Shown piece after piece: positions 49,801-61,800 of a stretch of DNA of 64,000 nucleotides. How positions within the stretch are numbered: the stretch's first letter is position 1; every line of letters begins with the position of its first letter. A program made the position numbers and the translations under genes. The stretch is from Aspidiotus rigidus (taxonomy: Eukaryota; Arthropoda; Insecta; Hemiptera; Diaspididae): assembly GCA_035079385.1 (NCBI GenBank), contig JAVHKY010000054.1, forward strand, positions 4,069,501 to 4,133,500. The letters are read 5' to 3'. The notes under the pieces were generated by a model. That model ran no database searches. It worked only from the letters and a program-made list of their open reading frames with translations, and was not told the DNA's origin.

Positions 49801-52800
49801 AAAATTGCTCAAACATTCAAACTACCTAATTCCCAAGCGAAATTCTGCGTAGAGTCCGGAAAAAATTATTAAAAAACTCTAGAAAGCAACAAAATGGGTC
49901 AATGGGCGCAAAAAAGGATCAAAATTTCCCCAAGACGAAAAATTGTTCAGAATTTCAAACATCACTCAATTCTCTAGGAAAATCCGAAGTCAAGTTTCAA
50001 AAAGATAGTCAAAAATTCCGCGAAATCGTCTTCTGTCTTCTTGCACTTATTGTTCGATATTAGCCAGGTTTCCGCGTCCGATCAGAGTGGGCAAATGATG
50101 CAAGACAGCTAACTCCTCGTTATTCCCAACTGTGAAGGGAATGTTGTCAAGAAGATCGTCCTCCGTTGTTAGCTCACGATGAGAGATCGGCTAAAGTCCC
50201 ACCTACGATCAGAGCTGGATGAGAATTTCTCGTTATTCCAGGCGATGGCAGGAAAGTTACCGAGAAGATCATCCTCTGGTCTAAGTTTGTGGTGAGAGAT
50301 CGGCTAAAGTGCCCGCTTCGACCATATGTGATGCTTTAACCGATCTCTCACCACAACCCAACAACGGATGACGATCTTTTCGGTCATAATCCATTCACCG
50401 CCTGAAACAACGAGCTACTTCCGTGCATCTGCCCGCCTTAACCATATGTGGGGCTGTAGCCGATCTCTCACCGCGAGCGATCAACAGAGGACGATGTTCT
50501 CAATCTTATTCCATTTATTGTCCAACACAGCAAGTTACTCTCGTGCACTTGCCCGCTTTAACCATACGCGGGCCAGTAGCTGATCTCTCACCGCAAGCGA
50601 CCGACAGAGGACGATCGTCTCGATCATATTTTATTGCCGGAAACAACGAGCGTCTCAAGTGCATTTGCCCACTTCATATGCCCGCGGGAACCTAGCCAAT
50701 CTCTCTCCACAAGCTCATATTGGAAGACAATCTTCTTTGTAGCACAACCCTCTTCGTTTGGAACATCGAGGAGTAGTTGTGCATTGGCCCTCCCCAATCA
50801 TACGCAGGGCTTCACCTGATCTCTCACTGCGAATGCTGCTCGGTACTGACCTTCTTTACCTTCCTTTGTCGCGAAAACAACAAGTACCTGAATGTTTGCC
50901 TGCAAGGAATTCACCGACTTCTTTCCGAGAGCATTCAACAGTAGACTAGCCTTTCGGTCACATTCTCCCTAGAAGCCAAAAAAACGAGAATTGGGGCACA
51001 TTTTTCCCTTTTGATTCAGGTAGGGACTTCAGCCAATCTTTCGCTGCTAGCTATCAACAGGGAAGCTTCTCAGTATTGTTTCCTCCATCCCATGGAACTA
51101 TGAGAAACTTCACAAATTGCCTTCTTCGATCAAATATATTGCCCTAGCTGATCTTCCACAGGCAGAATACATCAACAGAAGAATTGTTTGCTTAGTTTTG
51201 GACACGTTTTTTTTTTTTTTCGAAAACCTGAACAATTTCCTGTTCTGAAGAAATGTTGTTGGTCCCATTGAACCATTTGGGTGCTGCTCAAAATTGTTAA
51301 ATAATTTTTTCCGGAAACTACACTAAATTTCACCTAAGAATTGAGAAAACTCTACAAGTTCGAGCGATTTTTTGCTTTTGGGAAATTTTTATCCTTTTTG
51401 AGACCATCAACTCATTTTGGTGCTTTTCAAAATTTTTCAATCATATTTTTTCAACTCTACGCTGCGTTTCCTTCGAGTAACATCAATTTAATTCTTAAAA
51501 TGCTCAAAATTCATTTAAATGCTGTAAAATGAATAATTTTTAGGCACCGTAGCTATTTTTTCACCGTTTGTTTACAACGGATGACGGTCTTCCCTGAAAA
51601 TTCACTCTTTCAACTGGCACAACAAAAATGATCACACTCTTGCCCGCTTTCATCGATAGAGGCAGTCTGGCTAATTTTTCATTGCGAGTTTACAACGGAA
51701 GACAAGCTTCTTGGTTCCATGCTTTCCCTCATCGTCTGAAACAACGAGTCTTCCACCAGCCTCAATCATACTCAGGGCCTTCGTCGAACTAAGCTCAATT
51801 TTGCAAGAGAATCGAATAAAATATGAAAATTTGAGCGATCTTTCAACTTGTGAATATGTGGAATCTCTTGGGACCCTTTCACTGAATTTGCAGCTTTGTT
51901 AGATAATTTTCGGGTTATTTTTCCGGACTCAGCACGAAATTTCACTAGTAAATTGTACAAAATTTTGATGATAAATCAATTTTTTTGTTTGGGAAAATTT
52001 TCACCCTCTTTGGGCCCGTACATCCATTTTGAAGCTTCGCAGGGTGATTTGAGTGATTTTTTAGAACTCAGCGCAAAATTTTACTGAAGAATTGAATAAA
52101 ATTAGCGATTTTTCAACTTCGGGACGTTTTGACCCTTTTTGGGCTCATTAACCCATTTTTGTGCTTCGCAGTATTTTGTGACTATTTTTTTCGTTTTCCC
52201 CGTAAAATTTCACTTCGGTTAGTTTGGATTTTTTGCCAGGCTCACATTTTTAAGCCACCTAACCAGTTCGTCGGGTCCTCACGGTCAAACTTTCAAAAAT
52301 TTTCTCACGGGCTCCATGAAAACTTGGCGTGCCTTTTCTGGCCGGGGGTCCTCGCCGCCCGTTCGGGCTAGCACGATACTGCTTCTCGACTCTACATTAA
52401 TCTCAAATCAACGTCGATCAAGAATCCATTTTTAGTGGACTTCTCCGGATTCTCTTATCAACCTGAACTTGACTGTGTTGTTGGATCGATTTAAGTTGAC
52501 TTGTAGTTCTCTTGTAATGTAGGCTAGTCGACTTCAAACTCACCTCAAATCGACATTGATCTGGAGTTTAATTTGAGTTGACTTCTCCAAATTCTTTTAT
52601 CAACCTGAAATTGACTGTTCTGTTGTGCATCTAGATAATTGAATATATGGATATCTGAGGTAAACACGCCTGTCATAAATCCTGTGCCAAAAAGATCCGT
52701 CTTAATCATTTGTTTCTGCGCATCCCTTGCGCGCATATTTGCTCCATACTTCTGTTCCCACTTTTTTCCGCGCTAGACTGCATCATTGTGTGTACCGGCC

Positions 52801-55800
52801 AATCATTGACCACAGACCGGGTTTTTTATATGCGCATGCGCAGGTCTATGTCTTATCTGCTTTTATTGTATGTGCGCTCCATTAGACGTTCAAATATCCA
52901 TTAGTTGTGTCGATTTCGAGTCAATTTTTAGTTTGATTCCGAGTAGACTTCTCAACATTGTTCTCTTAATCTAAAATCAACTGTCTATTGGATCAATTTC
53001 AAGACGATTTTTAATTCTCCGGTAGTGTAGGCCAGTTGACTTCAAATCGACGTCAATCTTGAGTCGATATTCTTCCATAAATCTGGAATTGGTGGTTCTG
53101 TTGGATCAATTTTCAGTCAATTTGTAGATCCCTGAATCGACTTCGATTTGTAGTCGACTTGGATTTGACTTCCCCAGATTTTTCTATCGACTGTCCTGTT
53201 GAACCGATTTCAAGTCAGTTTGTAGTTCAATGGTGATGTGCTCTAGTCAACTTTAAATCGACTACGAATAGACGTCCACATGGAGTCGATTCTGAGTCGG
53301 CCTTTCCAGTTTCTTCTTTTCACCTGAGCTCGACTGTTCTGTTGGATCGATATCACGTCGACTTGTAGTTCTCTGCTAATGTACTCTGGTCGACTTCGAA
53401 TTCATCTGAAAAATCGACGTCCATGTGGAGTCGATTTCTCAAAATTTTGTCATCAACCTACAATCATCGCTCTGTTGCCTCGATCCGGAGTCTTACCCAC
53501 CTCTGTTGGATCGATTTCAGTTATAGTTCCCTGGATCTCGTGAGTTGTTATAGTGAGAACGAGTCAATCTTGATTCATCAACTCACTTTGTTCACGTCGA
53601 ACTTTTTCAACTTTCTGTTTAAAAAACACTTTTCTCCTTCCATTCTTGACCTAAACTTTATTCTTTCTTAGGGTGTTCGCAATTTTTTTCCAGAGATTAT
53701 CTTAGGAAAATATTTTGGAAAATTATGGGTTCCAAGAGGATGGAGGCAGGCCTTCTTTCGAGGAATCGAAAAATCTTGATTACCGAGTTATTCAGAGGTG
53801 AGCTTTGAGCTTTTTTGATGGGGGAGGGGGGTGAATTTACTCCCGCTACGTGTAAGGAAAGAAGACTTCAAAAAATGATGACTTTCAAGCTACATAATTC
53901 CTGTTATCTAGGATAGATACATGATACAAAATGTTTTCGCAGGGCTAAAGAAATACAGATCATATTTCTTGTCTTCTTTCGACGCCCTACGTTTTTGAAA
54001 TGACTTGATTTTTGTCTTCAAAGTAACTAAAGGCCATGCCAAATCTCGGACTAACTTGTGTGCTTATAGAGGGGCTCCATATCCTAGTAAGGTATTCTAA
54101 GCTCTCAACTTGAAGCATAGTATGGTTAACCAGCTCACGGACTCCCTCTCTCTCCTACGCTTGGAGGCGTAACATTGGACGAGGGCCGGGAGCCTGACAG
54201 AATTTTAATTTAGAGATAGGGTGTCTAGTAAAGACATGAAACATGATTGTCACAATTTCGACTTTCCAGCTGTGCATCGTATATTAGGCGGGAGGGACTT
54301 GGAAGAATTAAAAATTTTGAGTTATGTAAGAGGAGAATCAAGAGAATTTTGACTTTGAAGCTATGGGGGAGGGGGCGGCTTGAAACAAAGCGTGGTTTTG
54401 AAAGAATCGGGCTTCGATTGATCACCCATGTGGCAGATTTCTCTGGTATGATAGATAACCCGCGAAAAGCGAACAAACTTGACTGCGAATTTATGATTTA
54501 GTCTTCTAACTGTATAAAAAATTAATTTAATAGAATCGAGCGGCAGCGTAGCGTCTGTTTTTTTCGATCTAAAATTAACGCTTGTCTTTCCTCTGCAGTT
54601 TAGTAGGATTTGGTCATGAAAGAAAGAGCTGCAGAATTGAGTGATGAACATGTAAATACATATTATAATTTTTAAAAACTACATCCTGATCGTGATCGTG
54701 CGTGTATACGAACGTAATAGAAAGGGAAGAGCGCAATCGAAGGAGAAAGTGTGTTTGAGAGGGTAGAACGAAGATATACCTACTCACGAAACAGGTTTTG
54801 AGCTTGCGGTGCGAAATATTGGCGAGCACGAGAGAGAGACAGAAAGAAAAATATGCAATAATACTCCCCGTACACGTACAAATTCAACGACAATGTATAG
54901 AATGTTTGTTTTTTTTTTTTTTTTGGGTGAATAGAAAATTGTACTCGAATTACAGAAACAACACAAAGAAGTTGTCATCAAGAAAGTAGGTCAATAATGG
55001 CACTGAAAACGAGAGTGCTAACGGTTTTCACACCGCACAATATTTGAAAGTGTGGAAGTTGACAAATGTGTGACAATGAATGGGAGTTTAGAAATCACGC
55101 ATGCTGAAGGAGGAACAAAAGTTTGCTAGAAGTTAAGGGGAAAAAAATCGTCCCACTCTTGAGTAATGAGAGACTCTCTCACTTCCATATTTTTGAATCA
55201 CACTAAAGTAATTTACCATTTTATTTTCCAGACTAGAAGCGATTCGATGGCGAGTGTATATTCAGGTACCGGGGAAGGTCGGTACGGTGTCGTTCCAGTT
55301 CGAGGAGAGGTAGAATTCAGTCTGCAATACAATTATAAAGCAGGTGACGTCGAAATCTACGTAAAACGTTGTTCAGACTTAGCTCCGGTTGATTTAAAGC
55401 GGAATAGATCTGACCCGTAAGTACCAATGATACCCAGTGTAAAAGTTGTAAACGAGAGGTTCCTCGAGGTATCATTCCCAAAATTCTTCTATCATTATCT
55501 CGCGTGCAGGGGCGTTTTCCAAAGTTGATGATTGCGATATTCTATTGAAATCGTGTAAAATCAAGCCTATCCTTTTCTCGTCCCTCGGTGGCCCTGTTCG
55601 CCGGGTTCCACTAGCTATGCTTCTGGGCCCCTGGGTACTTCATTGTCTTAGGGTTTCTGTATATGTTTTTCAAAACTAGCAAAGTAAAATTGAAGTCAAA
55701 TTAAACTTCCATCATTTTGATTGAAAACTGTGCATATTCACCAAGAAAAAGTGGGAAATGTCACGTTCAGTTCTAGTAGAGAAACATTCTGATCAAGAGT

Positions 55801-58800
55801 CGCATTTATAGAGACTTATTCTAAATCTGATTATGACCACATCATCGTGAACTATGGTCGTACCATTCTCGAAAAATTTATCCCTGGTTTGGCGACGCTG
55901 TAGAAAAATTATTGAAGAACAATTCACTTTCCCATTAAGAGACTATAATGGTACTCAAATAAGCATTAACGCGACATTATCGAATTCGACACCGTGACGT
56001 CAAAGTAAACATACTGTCCCGACGTATATTTGTTGATTTTTTTTCTGTTGGATATTCTTCGCACGTGTTCTGTTCATTTGACAATATTCTAATAGGTACA
56101 GGTTAAACGAATATTGGGAAGTTGGGCATAATTTGAATTGTTGTACGCGTATATTTCGAGGCGCAAAAGTACAGCAAAAAGGAAAGAATTTATCATCACT
56201 CATTGTAATCATTGCCGGTTCTTTTCTCATTTACGTTGTCAATCCTTCTAATTTTGACAATAGAACGCTAATACGTTTTTCTTTTTCCCCAATTTCAGTT
56301 ACGTTAAAGTTTACTTATTACCAGATAAATCGAAGAGTGGAAAACGCAAGACTCGAGTCAAGAAACATACGCTGAATCCGGTATTCGACGAGGTCTTGAA
56401 AGTGAGTAATTTACGCCGTACCTCGGACTGATAACTCTATTACAAACGAAGTTAATTTACAGAAAATGAAATATTGCGTTGATGAATTATCTAATTAATT
56501 AGTTACGGTCGTGATCAAAAATACCTTTGCTGTTAAAATTAATACAACAAATATATATGCCTGTCCTATTCAACATACTTACCTGCTCTCCACTGTAGCA
56601 GTACAATGTTTTGGGAGGAGTTTCGAGCGTTTTTCTCAAAAGAGGCTGTTGAGGTGTTGACAGACTAACCTTGGATTACCAATTGTTTGTCTGAAAACTT
56701 TCCTCATTAGTTAAATAGTCATACTTTATATTACTTGTTTCATTGATTTGTGTATCAACATATTTTTATTTACAAAAATTTTTCAGTACCACGTTTCGTT
56801 GGAGGAATTAGAAACGAGGACCTTATGGCTAAGCGTATGGCATTCGGATATATTTGGTAGAAACGATTTTCTGGGTGAAGTGGTCGTACCTCTGGTGAAT
56901 AAGGTGTTTGACGATCCATCACCGAAAGTATACGTATTGAGAGAACGAGTATGTTTTTTCTTAAAGTTTTTCGACGAAAAAATTTTGTTTACTTATTCGA
57001 AGATTGTAATGCTACCCGTTCTCCGCTTGTTCTATCCACAGTCTGAAGTATTGGATAATGTCTCCACTTCCAAGGGAGAAGTGATCGTGGCGTTGAAATT
57101 TGTTTTGCCTGCCGATAGTAAATCTAAGAAGCAAACTAAAGAGGCTGGATCTCTACATGTCCTTGTGAAGGAGGCTAAGAATCTCATCGCCGCCAAGTCA
57201 AATGGTGCTTCCGATCCTTTCTGTAAAAGGTTAGTAAATCACAATGATTTCTTGATTTTCTAATGCAGCCTTCCAGGTCGACTAAAGTGTGAAAAATATC
57301 ACTGAATGATGTTCCTTCAAATTTGTGGGAGTCTTCATCACTTGAATTTGAGTGACAGTTACAAGTTACTTAGTTCGTGGCAGCCAATATCTACTTATTT
57401 CATTAAATTTCATTCCTCTGACGAGTTAATAATCTTGTACCAATTCATGAAAATATTTGAATAATTTAATTTAGTTGGTCCTGATTGAAATTTTCCGATA
57501 ATTCAGTCACTTTGCGATGAATAACAATTCAGAATTTCCTATCTACATTACAATGCCGCGCTTTATACCACTTCTATTTTTGTTTTTTAGGAGTTTTTGC
57601 TAATTTCTTGTCAACCCTATTTCTAGTTGAAAATATTCTGATATCTGTATATGGGGTACATCTTTATTTCATAATCATGAAATCTAAATTAGTTTGAAGA
57701 AAAAATTCAACGTTTGAAATGGACGTTTTTTTTTTTACTGAGTAACTGTTTCGAGAAAAAAAATAGGAAAAAAAATCAGACGAAAAGATAATTTTGTAGT
57801 TCCTATATTCCATATACATATCGAGTGTTGTGCTTATGTTCTCAATACCGTGCAGATAATATCATTTGGATAGTCTTAGTTTTATCAGAAATTCATCGAA
57901 GTAAATATTATCAATTTTTGTTCGAGAACGTACTCGAAACCTTATGTTTCTTCGGCTCACGTCATATTATGACATTTTTTCAAGTTTAAAAGCATTTTAG
58001 ATGAACCTAGGGACTATCAGAACAATAAAATTTCTACTCAACAGAATGTTTTTTTCTTCTCTTACCTATTAAAAAAAAAAAATCATTTATTAGTTAGCAT
58101 TGGTTTTCCATAAGTAATGCCATATTCAAATTACACATTTTTTAAAATATCGTTACATTCTACCAAGAATATGTAGGCCTGATCAAAAGAAAATCATTGA
58201 TGACTAAATCGTTCTCACAACTCACACGGACTCCTTCTAATTGTCTACATTCATCAACTCTCAATGATATTTTCCTTTTCGATACCTGTCATTAATAAAA
58301 TTTTGAAGATATCCATTCAATTTCAGCTCTCTATCTGCTTCTTGCATTGTTTTTTGGTGGAAACAAATATTATATTGAAGCTCAACAACACTGCTGTGCA
58401 AAGTTGTATTGACGTATATAAAAAATGAGATTTTCTATGATCCTCAGTAGGCGATACCAAAGGCCCTATTCTCCTACAGAAATGCAGATACCTAGAATTC
58501 TGCGGTACAAAGTTTAATAGACCGATTCCCCGGTGACGTCACAGTGTTGATAACAGTGAGCGATAGTGATTCAGAGTACCCATATTTGTAATCGATATTA
58601 CGATTATTGGGCCAATCGTGATATCGATTTCCATAAGAATACACAGGGAACGATATTGCTCATCACATAGTTGCAGCTGATAGGTCAAATTTTGATACTG
58701 TTGAATAGAAACAAATTAGTCTTCAATCAAGCGTGATTTTGTTTCTCATATTTCTCTTTACATCGCATATGAATATCAAATACACCATCTTTGCATGGAC

Positions 58801-61800
58801 TCATTAAACTTTGCTTCTGGATTGACTTTGCTCATCATACAATAGAGAGGTCCAATTGAAAATACAAAAACCTCCCTAGTCCTTGCCATGAAATATAAGT
58901 AAAATTTTCAGTCAAGGTATTCTCTTAGAGATTTTACATACCAAAAATTCTCTACATTGATTGGTCTGCATGTTCTTTCTCCCAATATCTCATTTTGCAG
59001 TATATCATAAATAGATTTTGACTGTTACAATGATAAAAAAGAGAACTATTTCAGTGCCTCTCGTTTGTATGTCCACATTGCATAAACCTACGTCTGTAAA
59101 AGACTTTCTTCAAATTGAAAACTACATGAATTGAATTTGTATGGAATTCATTCCTCCTTCCTGCCAAACAATCAATTTGAATCTTAGAAACATCGCACAA
59201 AAATATTCTTGCTAGACTTATCGAGAAGAACGTCACACTAGAACATTCTCCAGAAATATTACACAGACATAATTGTTGAGACTATGTTTGTCTACTGAGA
59301 AGAACATTGCACAAGAGTTCTCAAGAAACATCTTACAAAGGTGTTTTGATTAGGCCATCAGGCTTGTGAGTAACAGCGCACAATACACAAGTATCAACCT
59401 TGTTTCACCTTCCCAAATGACTACTTGAGTTCTTTTGATATTCCCAAAATCAACTTAACAATATTAATCATCGCACAATTGTTATTTCCAGAGACATCCA
59501 TGTTTCTTACTCAATATCTGAATATCTCGAGATCATCAGCACTTATCATTCTTGTTTTGCGTTTCAAAGATGACAATATCAATTTTCCTTTGATCCTCAG
59601 AATAATTCTCCTTCCAATTGGTTGGTCATCTTTCATCAAATCTGGATAACAGAAATTTGACCTAGTCTCCAAGTAATCACTTCTTGGAGTTTTTGTGTTT
59701 ACACAAAAATCCCATTGAAATCGTTTTTTTATTATCATTACGTCGTCGTCGATTCTTTACCCTACTCAGAATACCCATTCAGTTGATCTGACCTGTATTT
59801 TAACATGACGTATCGGTTCTCTCGTGTACGTGGCCACCAAGGAGCGTCTGTTGACAGAAAGGTTTGCGTTTGGATCCAGCACTCCTATAGATACCTAAAA
59901 GAGACAAGATAGCTAACTTCGTTAGTTCTAGTGTTCCACCGCACGCCAACACAGCGACACAGTATTCTTGGGCTAAATTAACATTGCGCTTATGGATGTT
60001 TTTCAGTTTTCATATTATCTCGGAAACCGTTCATTTTTATGAAAAAATGAAGAGAACAAAATTTATTCCCCTTGTTATTTCCTATCAAATGAGACCTACT
60101 TTGAATTTTTTTTTTTCAAAATATGAAATAGGTCTCATACAATAGGAAATTACAAGGGGAATAAATTTTGTTCTTTTCATTTTTTCGTAAAAATAAACGG
60201 TTTCCGAGATAATTGATGAATACTGAAAAACGTCCATAAGCGCAATGTTAACTTAGCCCTACAATACAGTGGCGCTATCTCTCGGCACGTAAATTAGCTC
60301 GACAAAAATCGGGTACCGGATTTTAACACAGCGCATATGGAGAGTTAGCTATCTTGTCTCTTTTAGGTATCTATAATCACTCCTAAACGTGACTCGCTTG
60401 CGAGCTTATTAATTTGTTATGTAACCGGGATGGGGTAACGCGTCGGTTTACTGCCATACTCGGAGTAAGAGGCAAGTAAGAGTGATGCCGCGGGACTGGA
60501 AATATTTTCATACTTCTTGGACTTGTAAAATTTTTCATTTTCAATTCTTGGACTTGGAAATATTTTCAACTGTAGAACTAGGAATTATTTTCAAATTGTG
60601 GAACTTTGAAATATTTTCATACTTCATGGACTTGTAAAATTTTTCATTTTTGATTATCTGCCACAGTAGAAAATATTACAAAGTCCGACAATCAAAACTG
60701 AAAAATTTTACAAGTCCAAGAAGTACAAAAATATTTCAAAGTCCCGCGGCATCACTCGCACGCGCGCGAGTCACGTTTAGGAGTGATGGATCCAAACGGG
60801 AACCTTTCTGTCAACAGACGCTCCTGCAAACACGAGGATTTCATGTTTTTTAAAGTATCTCGAGGATGAAGTTTATTGGCAAACAGTGTAAGAGAACATA
60901 ATACGTGACCTCCCAACTGACTAGGGACCTTAGGGTGAAAAATATGAAAAACCCGAAAAAATGTGATTTGATAAGAGCTTTCAACAACGAATCGAATAAA
61001 CTATTAACCTGTTTTTCACCTTAAGGTCCCTTTTCTGTTGGGAGGTCACATACAGGCTTGACTAGCTTCCCGATAAACCAGATCGACCAGATATCTCAGT
61101 TGATTTTGAATAAATGTAGACCAAAAATAGACTGGGAGGCGTTCTGATGAGTGACTAATAACAGACCAAGTTTTTCAGTCGATTTACTTCCGCTCTTCCC
61201 TACCACATTTAGACCACATTTAAAGCAACTTGACAAAATTTTGAATGAAAAAATTAGTCGATCTGTAGGTGATGTAGGGTACCATAAAATGGTATATCCT
61301 CAGTCATTCGCCATACTTCCTCTGCAATTGACTATATTTTGACCATTTTTGACCAAAAAAAGAGTCGATTTCTAGAGAACCTTGACGATATAAAATATTT
61401 TCTCATAGTCAATATTTAATCATTGTCAACAAACCACCATAATTAGAATTCTTCTGACGAAAAAGATTGGTAGATTTCTGGGCAATGTAGACGATTATAA
61501 AATATGTAGTCTGTTGTAGCCTATATTCAAGCGATATTAACGCACCACTACAAATAGACCTCTTTTGACAAAGCAGAACAATCAAGTTTTGGGCAATAGA
61601 GACGCCATAAAACGGTCCATAGTTAGACGATATTAATAGACCACCATTTTCGACAGGAAAACCCAGTCCATATCTAAGGCTTTCTCATGTGAGAGAAGAG
61701 AGAAATGAAGATAGCAATCTCGTTAGCAGGATTATAACGAGAGGAGTGCGATTTTGGTCTAAAATTACAATATTAGATAGCTTAAATTATTTATGGAAAG

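Larger units (their letters stand above)
47130..52240. mobile_element. ~5-kb fold-back with a Mutator-like transposase remnant
   Basis: Tandem units on the left are repeated in inverse order on the right. 'tgcgaagcttcaaaatggat' near 47331 has its complement near 52022. Units with 'gtaaaatttcgygctgagtc' (47287, 47426) face 'gactcagcacgaaatttcac' (51926). At the centre (50289-50354) 'gtggtgagagatcggctaaa' meets its own complement. The left half also carries the MULE transposase C-terminus. Long, repeat-built terminal inverted repeats are known for some MULE and Foldback elements. The exact ends and target duplication were not found. Confidence 0.6.

Noticed and set aside
49440..50960. Regularly spaced repeats resembling a CRISPR array
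   Set aside because: Units are ~120 bp, diverged, contiguous without unique spacers, and mirrored around a centre, in a eukaryotic intron.
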